Source: Synechococcus sp. UW140 (lineage in GTDB: Bacteria > Cyanobacteriota > Cyanobacteriia > PCC-6307 > Cyanobiaceae). Taken from it: a stretch of DNA of 15,253 nucleotides. Position numbers and translations under genes: made by a program. The notes under the pieces were generated by a model. That model had not been told where the DNA came from. It ran no database searches and was given only the letters and a program-made list of their open reading frames with translations. How positions within the stretch are numbered: position 1 is the stretch's first letter; each line of letters starts with the position of its first letter. The DNA lies in NCBI GenBank assembly GCA_945878795.1, contig CAMDWF010000015.1:1-15253 (forward strand), given 5' to 3'. Shown here one piece after another: positions 1-6,380 of this stretch.

Positions 1-1
1 C

Positions 2-88
2 TGGGCGGATTCAGGGGCGTCTGTGGAGAAGCGGTTGCGGATCTATGCGCGACAGGCTCCTAGGCCCCATGCCTCCGGAAACTTCTAA
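2..88 (+). CDS. possible 3' end of an unidentified upstream gene
   Basis: An open frame runs in from the left edge and stops at TAA 86-88, giving 28 residues ending in HASGNF. It has no domain I recognise and does not resemble the hydrophobic C-terminus expected of NdhF, the usual cyanobacterial neighbour of ndhD. Other frames on this strand stop at 61 or 146. It may be a real gene tail or chance open sequence; the window is too short to decide. Confidence 0.15.
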   Translation, partial: WADSGASVEKRLRIYARQAPRPHASGNF

Positions 89-143
89 TAAATCCCTTTC
101 CCCCTTCTCCCCCAGTCCCTGCCCTCCACAACTCCCGCCCCAC

Positions 144-216
144 GGCTGAAGCCCTTGCCCCACCGGGGCGTAAGCGAGCAAAGCGAGCGTGCCCCGGTGG
201 GGCAAGGGCTTCAGCC
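144..216. repeat. perfect 26-bp inverted repeat (long hairpin)
   Basis: Positions 144-169 and 191-216 are exact reverse complements over 26 bp, very GC-rich, separated by a 21-nt loop (170-190). The loop itself holds an 8-bp direct repeat, AAGCGAGC, at 172-179 and 181-188. The element fills part of the roughly 210-base gap (89-298) before ndhD. There is no T-run after either arm, so it is not a classical intrinsic terminator, though so strong a stem could still stop or stabilise transcripts. It could also be a non-coding palindromic repeat of a multi-copy family. No clear target-site duplication is visible at its borders. Confidence 0.85.
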
Positions 217-298
217 ACCAACTGTGTGACAACCCCCATCGGCTCCAAGCCAAAGGGGCTGCCATTTCTACACTCCTTTCAAATGATCCCTGTGATCT

Positions 299-1909
299 GT
301 GCCCTTCCCCTGGCTGAGTGCCGCGATCCTGTTCCCGATCGCCTGTGCGCTGTTCATCCCGTTCATCCCAGACGAGGGTGACGGCAAGACCGTGCGCTGG
401 TACGCCCTTGGCGTGGCGCTCATCACCTTTCTGCTGACGGTGGGGGGGTATGTCAACGGCTACGACCCCAGCGTTTCAGGCCTCCAACTGGTGGAACGGG
501 TGCAATGGCTGCCCCAACTCGGCCTGGCTTGGTCGGTAGGCGCCGACGGCCTGTCAATGCCCTTGATCCTGCTGACCAGCTTCATCACAGCCCTGGCCGC
601 CTTGGCCGCCTGGCCAGTGAGTTTCAAGCCCAAGCTCTTTTTCTTCTTGCTACTGGCCATGGACGGCGGCCAGATCGCCGTCTTTGCGGTCCAGGACATG
701 TTGCTGTTTTTTCTAGCCTGGGAGCTGGAACTGCTGCCAGTCTATTTGCTGCTGGCAATTTGGGGTGGCAAAAAGCGTCAATATGCCGCAACTAAATTCA
801 TTCTCTATACTGCCGGCAGCTCTCTTTTCATTCTGCTGGCAGCCCTGGCCATGGGCTTTTTCGGAGGCGGTACGCCCAGTTTCGAATACAGCGCTTTGAT
901 GGCGAAGGATTTCGGCAGCAAATTTCAGATGCTCTGCTACGCAGGCCTGCTGATTGCCTTTGGTGTCAAGTTACCGATTGTGCCCCTGCATACCTGGCTG
1001 CCCGATGCCCATGGCGAAGCCACGGCTCCAGTCCACATGCTGCTGGCGGGCATTCTGTTGAAGATGGGGGGCTATGCCCTATTGCGCTTCAACGTGCAAT
1101 TACTGCCTCAAGCCCACGTTCAATTTGCTCCGCTACTCGTTATTCTGGGAGTCGTCAATATCATTTATGCCGCACTTACATCGTTTGCCCAACGCAATCT
1201 AAAGCGGAAGATTGCCTACAGCTCTATCAGCCATATGGGCTTTGTGTTGATCGGTATTGGCAGCCTCAGCGCCCTTGGCACCAGTGGGGCCATGTTGCAG
1301 ATGGTGAGTCACGGTTTGATTGGGGCCAGCCTGTTCTTCCTCGTGGGTGCCACCTACGACCGCATCCACACCCTCCAATTGGACGACATGGGCGGCATCG
1401 GCCAGAAGATGCGCAAAATGTTCGCCCTCTGGACGGTCTGTTCTCTTGCCTCCCTGGCCCTGCCAGGCATGAGTGGATTTGTCTCTGAGCTGATGGTATT
1501 TGTGGGTTTTGTCACCAGCGAGGCTTACAGCCTGACATTTAGGGTTGTTATAGCTTCACTGGCGGCCATTGGGGTGATCCTGACTCCGATTTATTTGCTT
1601 TCGATGTTGAGGGAGATCTTTTTCGGCAAGGAAAATGTTGAATTGGCTTCCCATAGCACTCTTGTCGATGCCGAACCACGAGAGATCTATGTCATCTCCT
1701 GCCTCCTTGTGCCAATCATCGCCATTGGGCTCTACCCACGGCTGGTAACAGATACTTATCGCGCTTCCGTTGAAGCCCTCGTGAACCGGGAGGAACTGGC
1801 CATGGCCCTTGTCAAACCCTTGGCGGCTACGGCGCGCCTGCGGGGTCCCCACGCTTTTCAGCCTTTGGCCGCTTTGAGGGCTCCGGCCCTGCCCCAAGCA
1901 GGCGCCTGA
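299..1909 (+). CDS. ndhD: NAD(P)H-quinone oxidoreductase (NDH-1) subunit 4, NdhD
   Basis: NdhD is an antiporter-like, proton-pumping membrane subunit of cyanobacterial NDH-1, homologous to NuoM, located in the thylakoid membrane. The 536-residue product is almost entirely hydrophobic helices. The family core is plain: WELELLPVYL at about 141-150 with the key glutamates E142/E144, the GVKLPIVPLHTWLPDAHGEA segment at 222-241 with K224 and H231, and a conserved KRKIAYSSISHMG stretch near 300-315. The sequence is close to the NdhD1 type used in respiratory/cyclic NDH-1L, but subtype is an inference. The start is GTG 299; TGA codons at 293 and 284 in the same frame rule out extension upstream, so the N-terminus begins directly at PFPWLS and seems shorter than I expect of relatives. 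No Shine-Dalgarno is seen. The C-terminal 30 or so residues (about 505-536) are polar/Ala-Pro rich and probably variable. Confidence 0.97.
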   Translation: MPFPWLSAAILFPIACALFIPFIPDEGDGKTVRWYALGVALITFLLTVGGYVNGYDPSVSGLQLVERVQWLPQLGLAWSVGADGLSMPLILLTSFITALAALAAWPVSFKPKLFFFLLLAMDGGQIAVFAVQDMLLFFLAWELELLPVYLLLAIWGGKKRQYAATKFILYTAGSSLFILLAALAMGFFGGGTPSFEYSALMAKDFGSKFQMLCYAGLLIAFGVKLPIVPLHTWLPDAHGEATAPVHMLLAGILLKMGGYALLRFNVQLLPQAHVQFAPLLVILGVVNIIYAALTSFAQRNLKRKIAYSSISHMGFVLIGIGSLSALGTSGAMLQMVSHGLIGASLFFLVGATYDRIHTLQLDDMGGIGQKMRKMFALWTVCSLASLALPGMSGFVSELMVFVGFVTSEAYSLTFRVVIASLAAIGVILTPIYLLSMLREIFFGKENVELASHSTLVDAEPREIYVISCLLVPIIAIGLYPRLVTDTYRASVEALVNREELAMALVKPLAATARLRGPHAFQPLAALRAPALPQAGA

Positions 1910-1934
1910 TCCCCTCTGCCCAGACCATCAGCCT

Positions 1935-1940
1935 TAAAAT
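1935..1940 (+). promoter_or_regulatory. possible -10 box ahead of the LapA-domain gene
   Basis: TAAAAT lies 23 bases before ATG 1964, in the 54-base gap after ndhD. It fits the TAnnnT form of a sigma-70 -10 box. No -35 box stands at the right distance, which is common in picocyanobacteria. Read-through from ndhD is equally possible. Confidence 0.25.
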
Positions 1941-1963
1941 CCCCACCTGCCGCGCTCTGCTCC

Positions 1964-2317
1964 ATGCGTCAGCTCAACTTTCTGTTGATCTTCAGTTTCG
2001 GCCTAGCGATGGTGATGTTCACCCTCGAAAACACCGAAGCCACCACCGTCCATTTCTTGCCGGGCCTAAACAGCACCCTGCCCCTTGCCGCCCTGCTGCT
2101 GTTGGTCGGAGGGCTTGGGGCCACCGCTGCCTGGATCTACGCCGTCTGGAGTGGGGTGGTCAAAAAAGTGGAAACCCTCCATGACGAAGGCGAGCGCGAA
2201 GCCCAGCAAGTGAGGATCCAAGAGCTGGAGAATGACCTGCAGCGCTATCGAGCCACGGTGGATGCCCAACTTGGCCTGCTCCCGGCCGCTGGTCAAAGCA
2301 CCGCCACGGCGGACTAA
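1964..2317 (+). CDS. LapA-domain (DUF1049) membrane protein
   Basis: A 117-residue protein with two hydrophobic segments, about residues 4-22 and 37-62, followed by a charged, heptad-like region (about 66-105, rich in E, Q, R, L) that probably forms a cytoplasmic coiled coil. This layout, two membrane helices then a coiled coil, is typical of the LapA/DUF1049 family; in Enterobacteria LapA works with LapB in envelope lipopolysaccharide control, but no function is established for the cyanobacterial form. It lies 54 bases after ndhD on the same strand. The ATG start at 1964 places the first helix immediately after MRQ, as usual for the family. There is no good ribosome binding site. Confidence 0.8.
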   Translation: MRQLNFLLIFSFGLAMVMFTLENTEATTVHFLPGLNSTLPLAALLLLVGGLGATAAWIYAVWSGVVKKVETLHDEGEREAQQVRIQELENDLQRYRATVDAQLGLLPAAGQSTATAD

Positions 2318-2389
2318 GGGATTTTGACTGGTTAAGGCGGCCGGCTGCCGTTACCTTGTAACTACCGCAAAGCTGGAGTTGGGCCACCA

Positions 2390-3268
2390 TTGGCAGAAGC
2401 AGGCGCCAGGCTTGCCATCCGGTTGCTTCAGGACGCCGCCGTGCGGGGGGAGATTGACCCCTGGGATGTGGACGTCATCGCCGTTGTCGATGGCTTCTTG
2501 GACCAACTGCAGCAAAGGATCCAGGCCCCTCGGATCGCGGCAATCAAGGGGGGAAGTTATGAGTTCGATCTCGCTGAAACCAGCGAGGCCTTCCTCGCGG
2601 CATCTGTGCTGGTGGCCCTGAAGGCAGAAGTGCTTGAGCACAGCACCTTCCCGCCCGAACCGTTGCTGGATGAGGCCTCAGAAAGTGAGGACGAAGGGGC
2701 GGCCTGGACCACCGGCCTGCTGGAATTTCCGCGGCGGCCCGAAAGGCACCTGAGCCGCAGGCCCGTCGCCCCCCCCCCCCTGCAGCGACCGATCACCCTG
2801 GGCGAATTGATTCGCCAGCTTGAGGAAATCGCCGAGAGACTGGAATCAGAGCCGGCCCGGCCCCGCCAGAAGCAACGCAGCGGTCGCTACAGCGACAAGG
2901 CTGCCATCGCCCAAGTCACGGCCCTGGCCCATCGGGAAAAACTGCCCGAAACCACCGCAGCCCTGAGTTGCTTCCTGCAATCCTGGCCCTTGGCCGACCG
3001 CGGTCAATGGCTGGGATTTGACCAGCTGGTGGGAGCCTGGGAAGCGGAGCAAGACAAAGATCCACTTGAGGACCTGGACAAGGACCGGGTTGGCGTGTTC
3101 TGGGCCCTGCTGTTTCTTTGCGCCCAAGGGAAAGTGGATCTGAGCCAGGAGCAGGGATTGTTTGGCCCCCTGAGTCTGCGGCGGGTCGAGCCGGCCGACT
3201 GCCAAGCCTGGCCTCCGCTTGTGGAGGGGTCAGATGCTGGGCCGGCTCTACAAAGCCGGGCGGCCTGA
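2390..3268 (+). CDS. scpA: segregation and condensation protein A (ScpA)
   Basis: ScpA is the kleisin that bridges the SMC heads and binds ScpB in the chromosome-organising SMC-ScpAB complex. The N-terminal part carries the family's early motif GARLAIRLLQDAA and EIDPWDVDVIAVVDGFLDQL (about residues 5-40), which packs on the SMC neck. A long, charged, weakly conserved middle (about 90-165) follows, and the C-terminal winged-helix part (about 215-275, VGVFWALLFLCAQGKVDLSQ) binds the SMC cap. The 292-residue length is normal to slightly long. The start is TTG 2390; the frame is open back to 2336 but has no ATG or GTG there. A run of 12 C (2769-2780) in the linker encodes Pro-Pro-Pro. No scpB is present in this window. 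Confidence 0.88.
   Translation: MAEAGARLAIRLLQDAAVRGEIDPWDVDVIAVVDGFLDQLQQRIQAPRIAAIKGGSYEFDLAETSEAFLAASVLVALKAEVLEHSTFPPEPLLDEASESEDEGAAWTTGLLEFPRRPERHLSRRPVAPPPLQRPITLGELIRQLEEIAERLESEPARPRQKQRSGRYSDKAAIAQVTALAHREKLPETTAALSCFLQSWPLADRGQWLGFDQLVGAWEAEQDKDPLEDLDKDRVGVFWALLFLCAQGKVDLSQEQGLFGPLSLRRVEPADCQAWPPLVEGSDAGPALQSRAA
2769..2780 (+). repeat. homopolymer run of 12 C inside scpA
   Basis: Twelve consecutive C at 2769-2780 sit in the variable linker of scpA, where they encode prolines. The frame is intact on both sides as given: the winged-helix part downstream reads correctly. A length change not divisible by three would remove the C-terminal SMC-binding domain. Confidence 0.9.
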
Positions 3269-3278
3269 GGACATTGCC

Positions 3279-3284
3279 TAAAAT
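3279..3284 (+). promoter_or_regulatory. possible -10 box ahead of the pyrophosphorylase gene
   Basis: TAAAAT, preceded by GCC, lies 12 bases before ATG 3297 (30 before the alternative ATG 3315). It resembles the box before the LapA-domain gene (CCTTAAAAT versus GCCTAAAAT). If used, transcription would start very near ATG 3297, which favours ATG 3315 as the true start. No -35 box is clear. Confidence 0.25.
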
Positions 3285-3296
3285 CAATCGTCACTA

Positions 3297-4493
3297 ATGA
3301 AGAGCCAAACGCCAATGAAGGCGATGATCCTGGCGGCTGGCAAGGGGACCCGGGTGCGGCCAATCACCCACACCACTCCCAAACCGATGATTCCTATCCT
3401 GCAAAAACCAGTGATGGAATTTTTGCTTGAACTGCTTCGCCAGCATGGATTCAACCAGATCATGGTGAACGTCTCCCACCTCTCTGAGGAGATTGAAAAC
3501 TATTTTCGTGACGGCCAACGCTTTGGCGTTCAAATTGCATATAGCTTCGAAGGCCGCATCGAAGATGGCAAACTCATTGGTGATGCCCTTGGCTCTGCAG
3601 GTGGTCTGAAGAGAATTCAAGATTTTCAACCCTTCTTCGATGACACTTTTGTCGTTCTTTGCGGCGACGCCCTGATCGACCTTGACCTTGGTGAGGCCGT
3701 TCGACGCCACAAGGGAAAGGGTGCTATGGCCAGCATGATTACCAAACGGGTCCCCCCAGACCAGGTAAGCAGTTATGGGGTTGTTGTGTCCGATCCCGAT
3801 GGCCGAGTGCTGAGCTTTCAGGAGAAACCTGCCGTGGAGGACGCAGCCAGCGACATGATAAATACGGGTATCTATATTTTCGAACCCGAAGTATTTGATT
3901 TCATCCCCAGTGGTGAGCCCTTTGACATCGGCTCTCAATTATTCCCCAAACTCGTTGAAGCCGGTGCACCATTTTTTGCCTTACCCATGGAATTCGAGTG
4001 GGTCGACATCGGCAAGGTCCCGGATTATTGGCAGGCTATACGTAGTGTCCTTCAAGGAGATGTACGTCAAGTTCAGGTGCCTGGAGTTGAAGTGCGTCCG
4101 GGCATCTTTGCCGGTCTTAATGTGGCCGCAAACTGGGAGAAGATCAACGTTGAAGGTCCGATCTACGTAGGTGGCATGACAAAAATCGAGGACGGAGCCA
4201 CCATTATTGGTCCCGCGATGATTGGCCCAAGTTGCCACATCTGCGAAGGGGCAACGATTGATAATTCCATTATTTTTGACTACTCAAGAATCGGACCTGG
4301 AGTGAGACTTGTTGAGAAACTCGTCTACGGCCGCTATTGCGTCGACCGTAATGGTGACCACTTTGACCTCCAAGAGGCCTCCCTGGATTGGCTGATCACC
4401 GACGTCCGCCGCCAGGATGTTACCGCACCTTCTCCACAACAGAAGGCCTTGGCCGAATTATTGGGCACCGACATCGCCCTCAAGGCCAATTGA
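3297..4493 (+). CDS. sugar-phosphate nucleotidyltransferase (NDP-sugar pyrophosphorylase family)
   Basis: This enzyme family joins a nucleoside triphosphate and a sugar 1-phosphate into an NDP-sugar for polysaccharide or glycan synthesis; the exact sugar cannot be read from sequence, though mannose-1-phosphate guanylyltransferase or glucose-1-phosphate uridylyl/thymidylyl activity are the usual labels. The nucleotide-binding signature LAAGKGTRVRPIT is at about 12-24, with PKPMIP at about 28-33; D124 in CGDALIDLD is the likely metal ligand; EWVDIGKVPDYW near 233-244 is also conserved. From about 255 to 345, I/V-G-P-containing hexapeptide-like repeats indicate a left-handed beta-helix tail. Total 398 residues. 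ATG 3315 (MKAMILAAGKG) matches the family start better than ATG 3297. Composition is visibly more AT-rich than the genes around it (37% GC by my count in 4261-4320). Confidence 0.9.
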   Translation: MKSQTPMKAMILAAGKGTRVRPITHTTPKPMIPILQKPVMEFLLELLRQHGFNQIMVNVSHLSEEIENYFRDGQRFGVQIAYSFEGRIEDGKLIGDALGSAGGLKRIQDFQPFFDDTFVVLCGDALIDLDLGEAVRRHKGKGAMASMITKRVPPDQVSSYGVVVSDPDGRVLSFQEKPAVEDAASDMINTGIYIFEPEVFDFIPSGEPFDIGSQLFPKLVEAGAPFFALPMEFEWVDIGKVPDYWQAIRSVLQGDVRQVQVPGVEVRPGIFAGLNVAANWEKINVEGPIYVGGMTKIEDGATIIGPAMIGPSCHICEGATIDNSIIFDYSRIGPGVRLVEKLVYGRYCVDRNGDHFDLQEASLDWLITDVRRQDVTAPSPQQKALAELLGTDIALKAN

Positions 4494-4516
4494 TTTCAGG
4501 CCGGGCAATTGAGGCC

Positions 4517-5410
4517 CTAGATTCCAGAAAGGCTCAGTATCTCTGGTATGCGTTCCTCGGCGCGAACGGCCATTAAATGAACCCCCTGGGCCAGGGGCCG
4601 GTAGCTCTCGACCTGCTCTGCGGCGATTTTGACCCCTTCTGCCGCCGGGTCCCGGGCCTCCTGAAGGCGCTCGATCAGGCCCTCAGGAATGCAGGCGCCG
4701 GGCACGACACGATTAATAAACTGGGCGTTGCGCGCGGACTTCAGCAAAAACACACCCGCCAACACCGGCAGGCCTAAGGGAGCCGTAATTTCCTCAATGA
4801 AACGACGCAGGGGCTCAGGATCCATCACCATCTGGGTTTGAATGAAACGAGCCCCAGCGGCATGCTTTTTATGGATCCGGGATTTTAGCCCGCTCCAGCT
4901 GGCCGAATGGGGATCGGCAGCCCCACCCGCAAACAGGGCAGTGGCCCCATCGGGAAGGGAGCCCTTGACCGGATCCTCACCGGCATTAAACGCCTGCACC
5001 TGACGCAACAGACGAACCGCTTCAAGATCATTGACCGGACGGGCTTGGGGCTGGTCCCCACTACGCACCGGATCTCCCGTCAAACACAACACATTGCGAA
5101 TGCCCAGGGCATGGGCCCCAAGCAAGTCGGCCTGAAGGGCCAAGCGGTTGCGATCGCGGCAGGTCAACTGCAACACCGGCTCAATGCCAACATCTAAAAG
5201 ACGTCGACAAACAGCCAGGCTGCACATCCTCATCATGGCCCGGCTGCCATCGGTGACATTGACCGCATGGACGCGACCAAGCAAATGGGCTGCAGCCTCC
5301 AAAGTGCGCGATACATCAGCCCCTCGCGGCGGGGTCACCTCGGCGGTGATGGCGAATTCGCCACGGGCAAGGACGTCCTGTAACAACGGAAACGAAGCGT
5401 TGCAGCCCAT
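4517..5410 (-). CDS. metF: methylenetetrahydrofolate reductase, MetF
   Basis: MetF is a cytosolic flavoenzyme that reduces 5,10-methylenetetrahydrofolate to 5-methyltetrahydrofolate, the methyl donor for methionine synthesis. The TIM-barrel family motifs are present: AITAEVTPPRGAD near the N-terminus, with E24 equivalent to the catalytic Glu28 of E. coli MetF; CLTGDPVRSG with D113 matching the flavin-contacting Asp120; and FIQTQMVMD (Q191/Q193), matching the substrate-contacting Gln183 region. The length of 297 residues fits the short bacterial form without the eukaryotic regulatory domain. I prefer ATG 5410; a TTG at 5422 would add four residues. It is divergent from the LuxR-type gene, with under 50 bases between them, and converges with the pyrophosphorylase gene across only 23 bases, leaving little room for a terminator. 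Confidence 0.93.
   Translation of the reverse strand: MGCNASFPLLQDVLARGEFAITAEVTPPRGADVSRTLEAAAHLLGRVHAVNVTDGSRAMMRMCSLAVCRRLLDVGIEPVLQLTCRDRNRLALQADLLGAHALGIRNVLCLTGDPVRSGDQPQARPVNDLEAVRLLRQVQAFNAGEDPVKGSLPDGATALFAGGAADPHSASWSGLKSRIHKKHAAGARFIQTQMVMDPEPLRRFIEEITAPLGLPVLAGVFLLKSARNAQFINRVVPGACIPEGLIERLQEARDPAAEGVKIAAEQVESYRPLAQGVHLMAVRAEERIPEILSLSGI
5150..5157. repeat. single HIP1-type octamer
   Basis: GCGATCGC, the core of the cyanobacterial highly iterated palindrome HIP1, occurs once here inside metF. I noticed no other full copy in the window, so HIP1 does not look enriched, which agrees with a picocyanobacterium rather than a HIP1-rich lineage. Confidence 0.4.
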
Positions 5411-5457
5411 CAAGGTGCCCAATAGAGCTTACACTGAGATCTAACTGCTGAGTATCC
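5411..5457. promoter_or_regulatory. compact divergent promoter region, metF / LuxR-type gene
   Basis: Only 47 bases separate the ATG codons of the two divergent genes, so any promoters must overlap each other or reach into coding sequence. On the + strand TACACT at 5430-5435 could be a -10 box for the regulator, giving a very short leader before ATG 5458. If the regulator actually begins at ATG 5515 the region is 104 bases. No clear -35 boxes or operator repeats are visible. Confidence 0.4.
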
Positions 5458-5811
5458 ATGGCCCCTCGCAGCAGAGAGGACAATTCCCTGGCTGGCGCAG
5501 CCCAAGTCCCAGGCATGGTCAGGGGGATACCTCAAAGTGGCGTCAAAGCAGATCATTTGGATGGGCGCCAGGACATCTCCGGGCGGGAACTGGAGATTAT
5601 TGAATTGCTGGCCACAGGTCAGACCAACCAAGAAATCGCAAGCACCCTGATGATCAGCAAACGAACCGTCGATAACCATGTCAGCAACATCTTTACCAAA
5701 ACCGGTGCAAAAAACAGAGTCGCCCTACTGAATTGGGCTATGGATAATGGCAAAATCTGCCGTGATGGTTTTAATTGCTGCCATCTTGAGCCTCCACCTT
5801 CCCAGCTCTGA
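5458..5811 (+). CDS. small LuxR-type DNA-binding regulator (PedR-like)
   Basis: A 117-residue protein made almost only of a LuxR/GerE helix-turn-helix, about residues 38-98. The family core is clear: SGRELEIIELLATGQTNQEIA, then ISKRTVDNHVSNIFTKTGAKNR, whose second part is the recognition helix. There is no receiver or ligand-binding domain, so it is not an ordinary response regulator. It resembles cyanobacterial PedR (Ssl0564 of Synechocystis), a HTH-only regulator described as thioredoxin-controlled. After the HTH comes a short tail with three cysteines, C101, C107 and C108, in KICRDGFNCC, which could be redox-active; that is inference. The first 35 residues are poorly conserved in look, and ATG 5515 is a good alternative start. 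The last 41 bases overlap the end of the opposing CYTH gene. Confidence 0.8.
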   Translation: MAPRSREDNSLAGAAQVPGMVRGIPQSGVKADHLDGRQDISGRELEIIELLATGQTNQEIASTLMISKRTVDNHVSNIFTKTGAKNRVALLNWAMDNGKICRDGFNCCHLEPPPSQL

Positions 5812-6349
5812 TCAGTAAGGATGGCAACAGATCCCGAAGTTCCGCCCCACTCCACTGCTGCAAAGGGCGGCGGGCTAAAGCGGCGTTACTCAACTGATGT
5901 CGACCCGTCAGTTCCTCACCACACCAAGCAGGCACGTTGAGGATCCCATCGGGCTCACCCAGCTCGACTTCAGCCACCACCAGCGGAGCATTGGTCTCGG
6001 CAAAAACATCTAGAACCCATTCTCCGCCTGGAAGATTTAGCCCATAACGCTGTTTGCGCAACTGCTCGGGAGCTAACTCCAGGAGTTCTAAGGCATCGCC
6101 ATGGGGTATCGGGTACTCATATTCAAGGCGGACAGAAGCGGGGGCCGAGGGGCCCCCAGGGGGGATTGCCTTGAGGGTGAGCCAGGCTTGCGGTGCCGTA
6201 TCCGATTTCCCCTGGCTGGTTCGCACCCGCAGGGTGAGGCCATCGGCCTGGCGAACCAAGTAACCCTGACATATCTCGACCTGCCAGAGACAGTGCTGCC
6301 GCCAGCCCTCGCCGACAACAAGGAAACGGCGTTCGATTTCCAGAGGCAT
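5771..6349 (-). CDS. CYTH-domain phosphohydrolase (triphosphate tunnel enzyme family)
   Basis: CYTH proteins fold as triphosphate tunnel metalloenzymes and act on triphosphate-bearing substrates, such as inorganic tripolyphosphate or nucleoside triphosphates. The N-terminus MPLEIERRFLV holds the family signature E-x-E-x-K as E4-x-E6-x-R8, so the usual lysine is arginine here. Further alternating acidic and basic strands follow: LTLRVRTS, AWLTLKA, RLEYEYPIP, WVLDVFAE and VVAEVELGEPD, ending at 192 residues, normal for bacterial members. I chose ATG 6349 because the signature starts there; the frame is open to an ATG at 6415, but that would overlap nadK and add a non-conserved leader. It follows nadK by 31 bases and is probably the last gene of the minus-strand run. 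Its 3' end overlaps the LuxR-type gene by 41 bases. Its substrate is unknown. Confidence 0.85.
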   Translation of the reverse strand: MPLEIERRFLVVGEGWRQHCLWQVEICQGYLVRQADGLTLRVRTSQGKSDTAPQAWLTLKAIPPGGPSAPASVRLEYEYPIPHGDALELLELAPEQLRKQRYGLNLPGGEWVLDVFAETNAPLVVAEVELGEPDGILNVPAWCGEELTGRHQLSNAALARRPLQQWSGAELRDLLPSLLIRAGKVEAQDGSN

Positions 6350-6380
6350 GGAACCAAGGACGGGGGACAAGGATGGCAGC

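Noticed and set aside
11..265. Minus-strand open frame of 84 codons over the long hairpin
   Set aside because: It is made largely of the two inverted-repeat arms, has no recognisable domain, and would be explained by the GC-rich palindrome rather than a gene.
2350..2362. Short inverted repeat GTTAC-CTT-GTAAC before scpA, considered as a regulator site
   Set aside because: Only five bases per arm and it does not match the NtcA spacing GTA-N8-TAC or another operator I know; chance is likely.
3294..3938. Minus-strand open frame of 214 codons opposite the pyrophosphorylase gene
   Set aside because: The plus-strand frame holds a full nucleotidyltransferase; the antisense frame has no family features.
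4494..4516. Search for a bidirectional terminator between the convergent pyrophosphorylase and metF genes
   Set aside because: Only a four-base-pair stem can be made there, with no T-run, so no terminator is supported.
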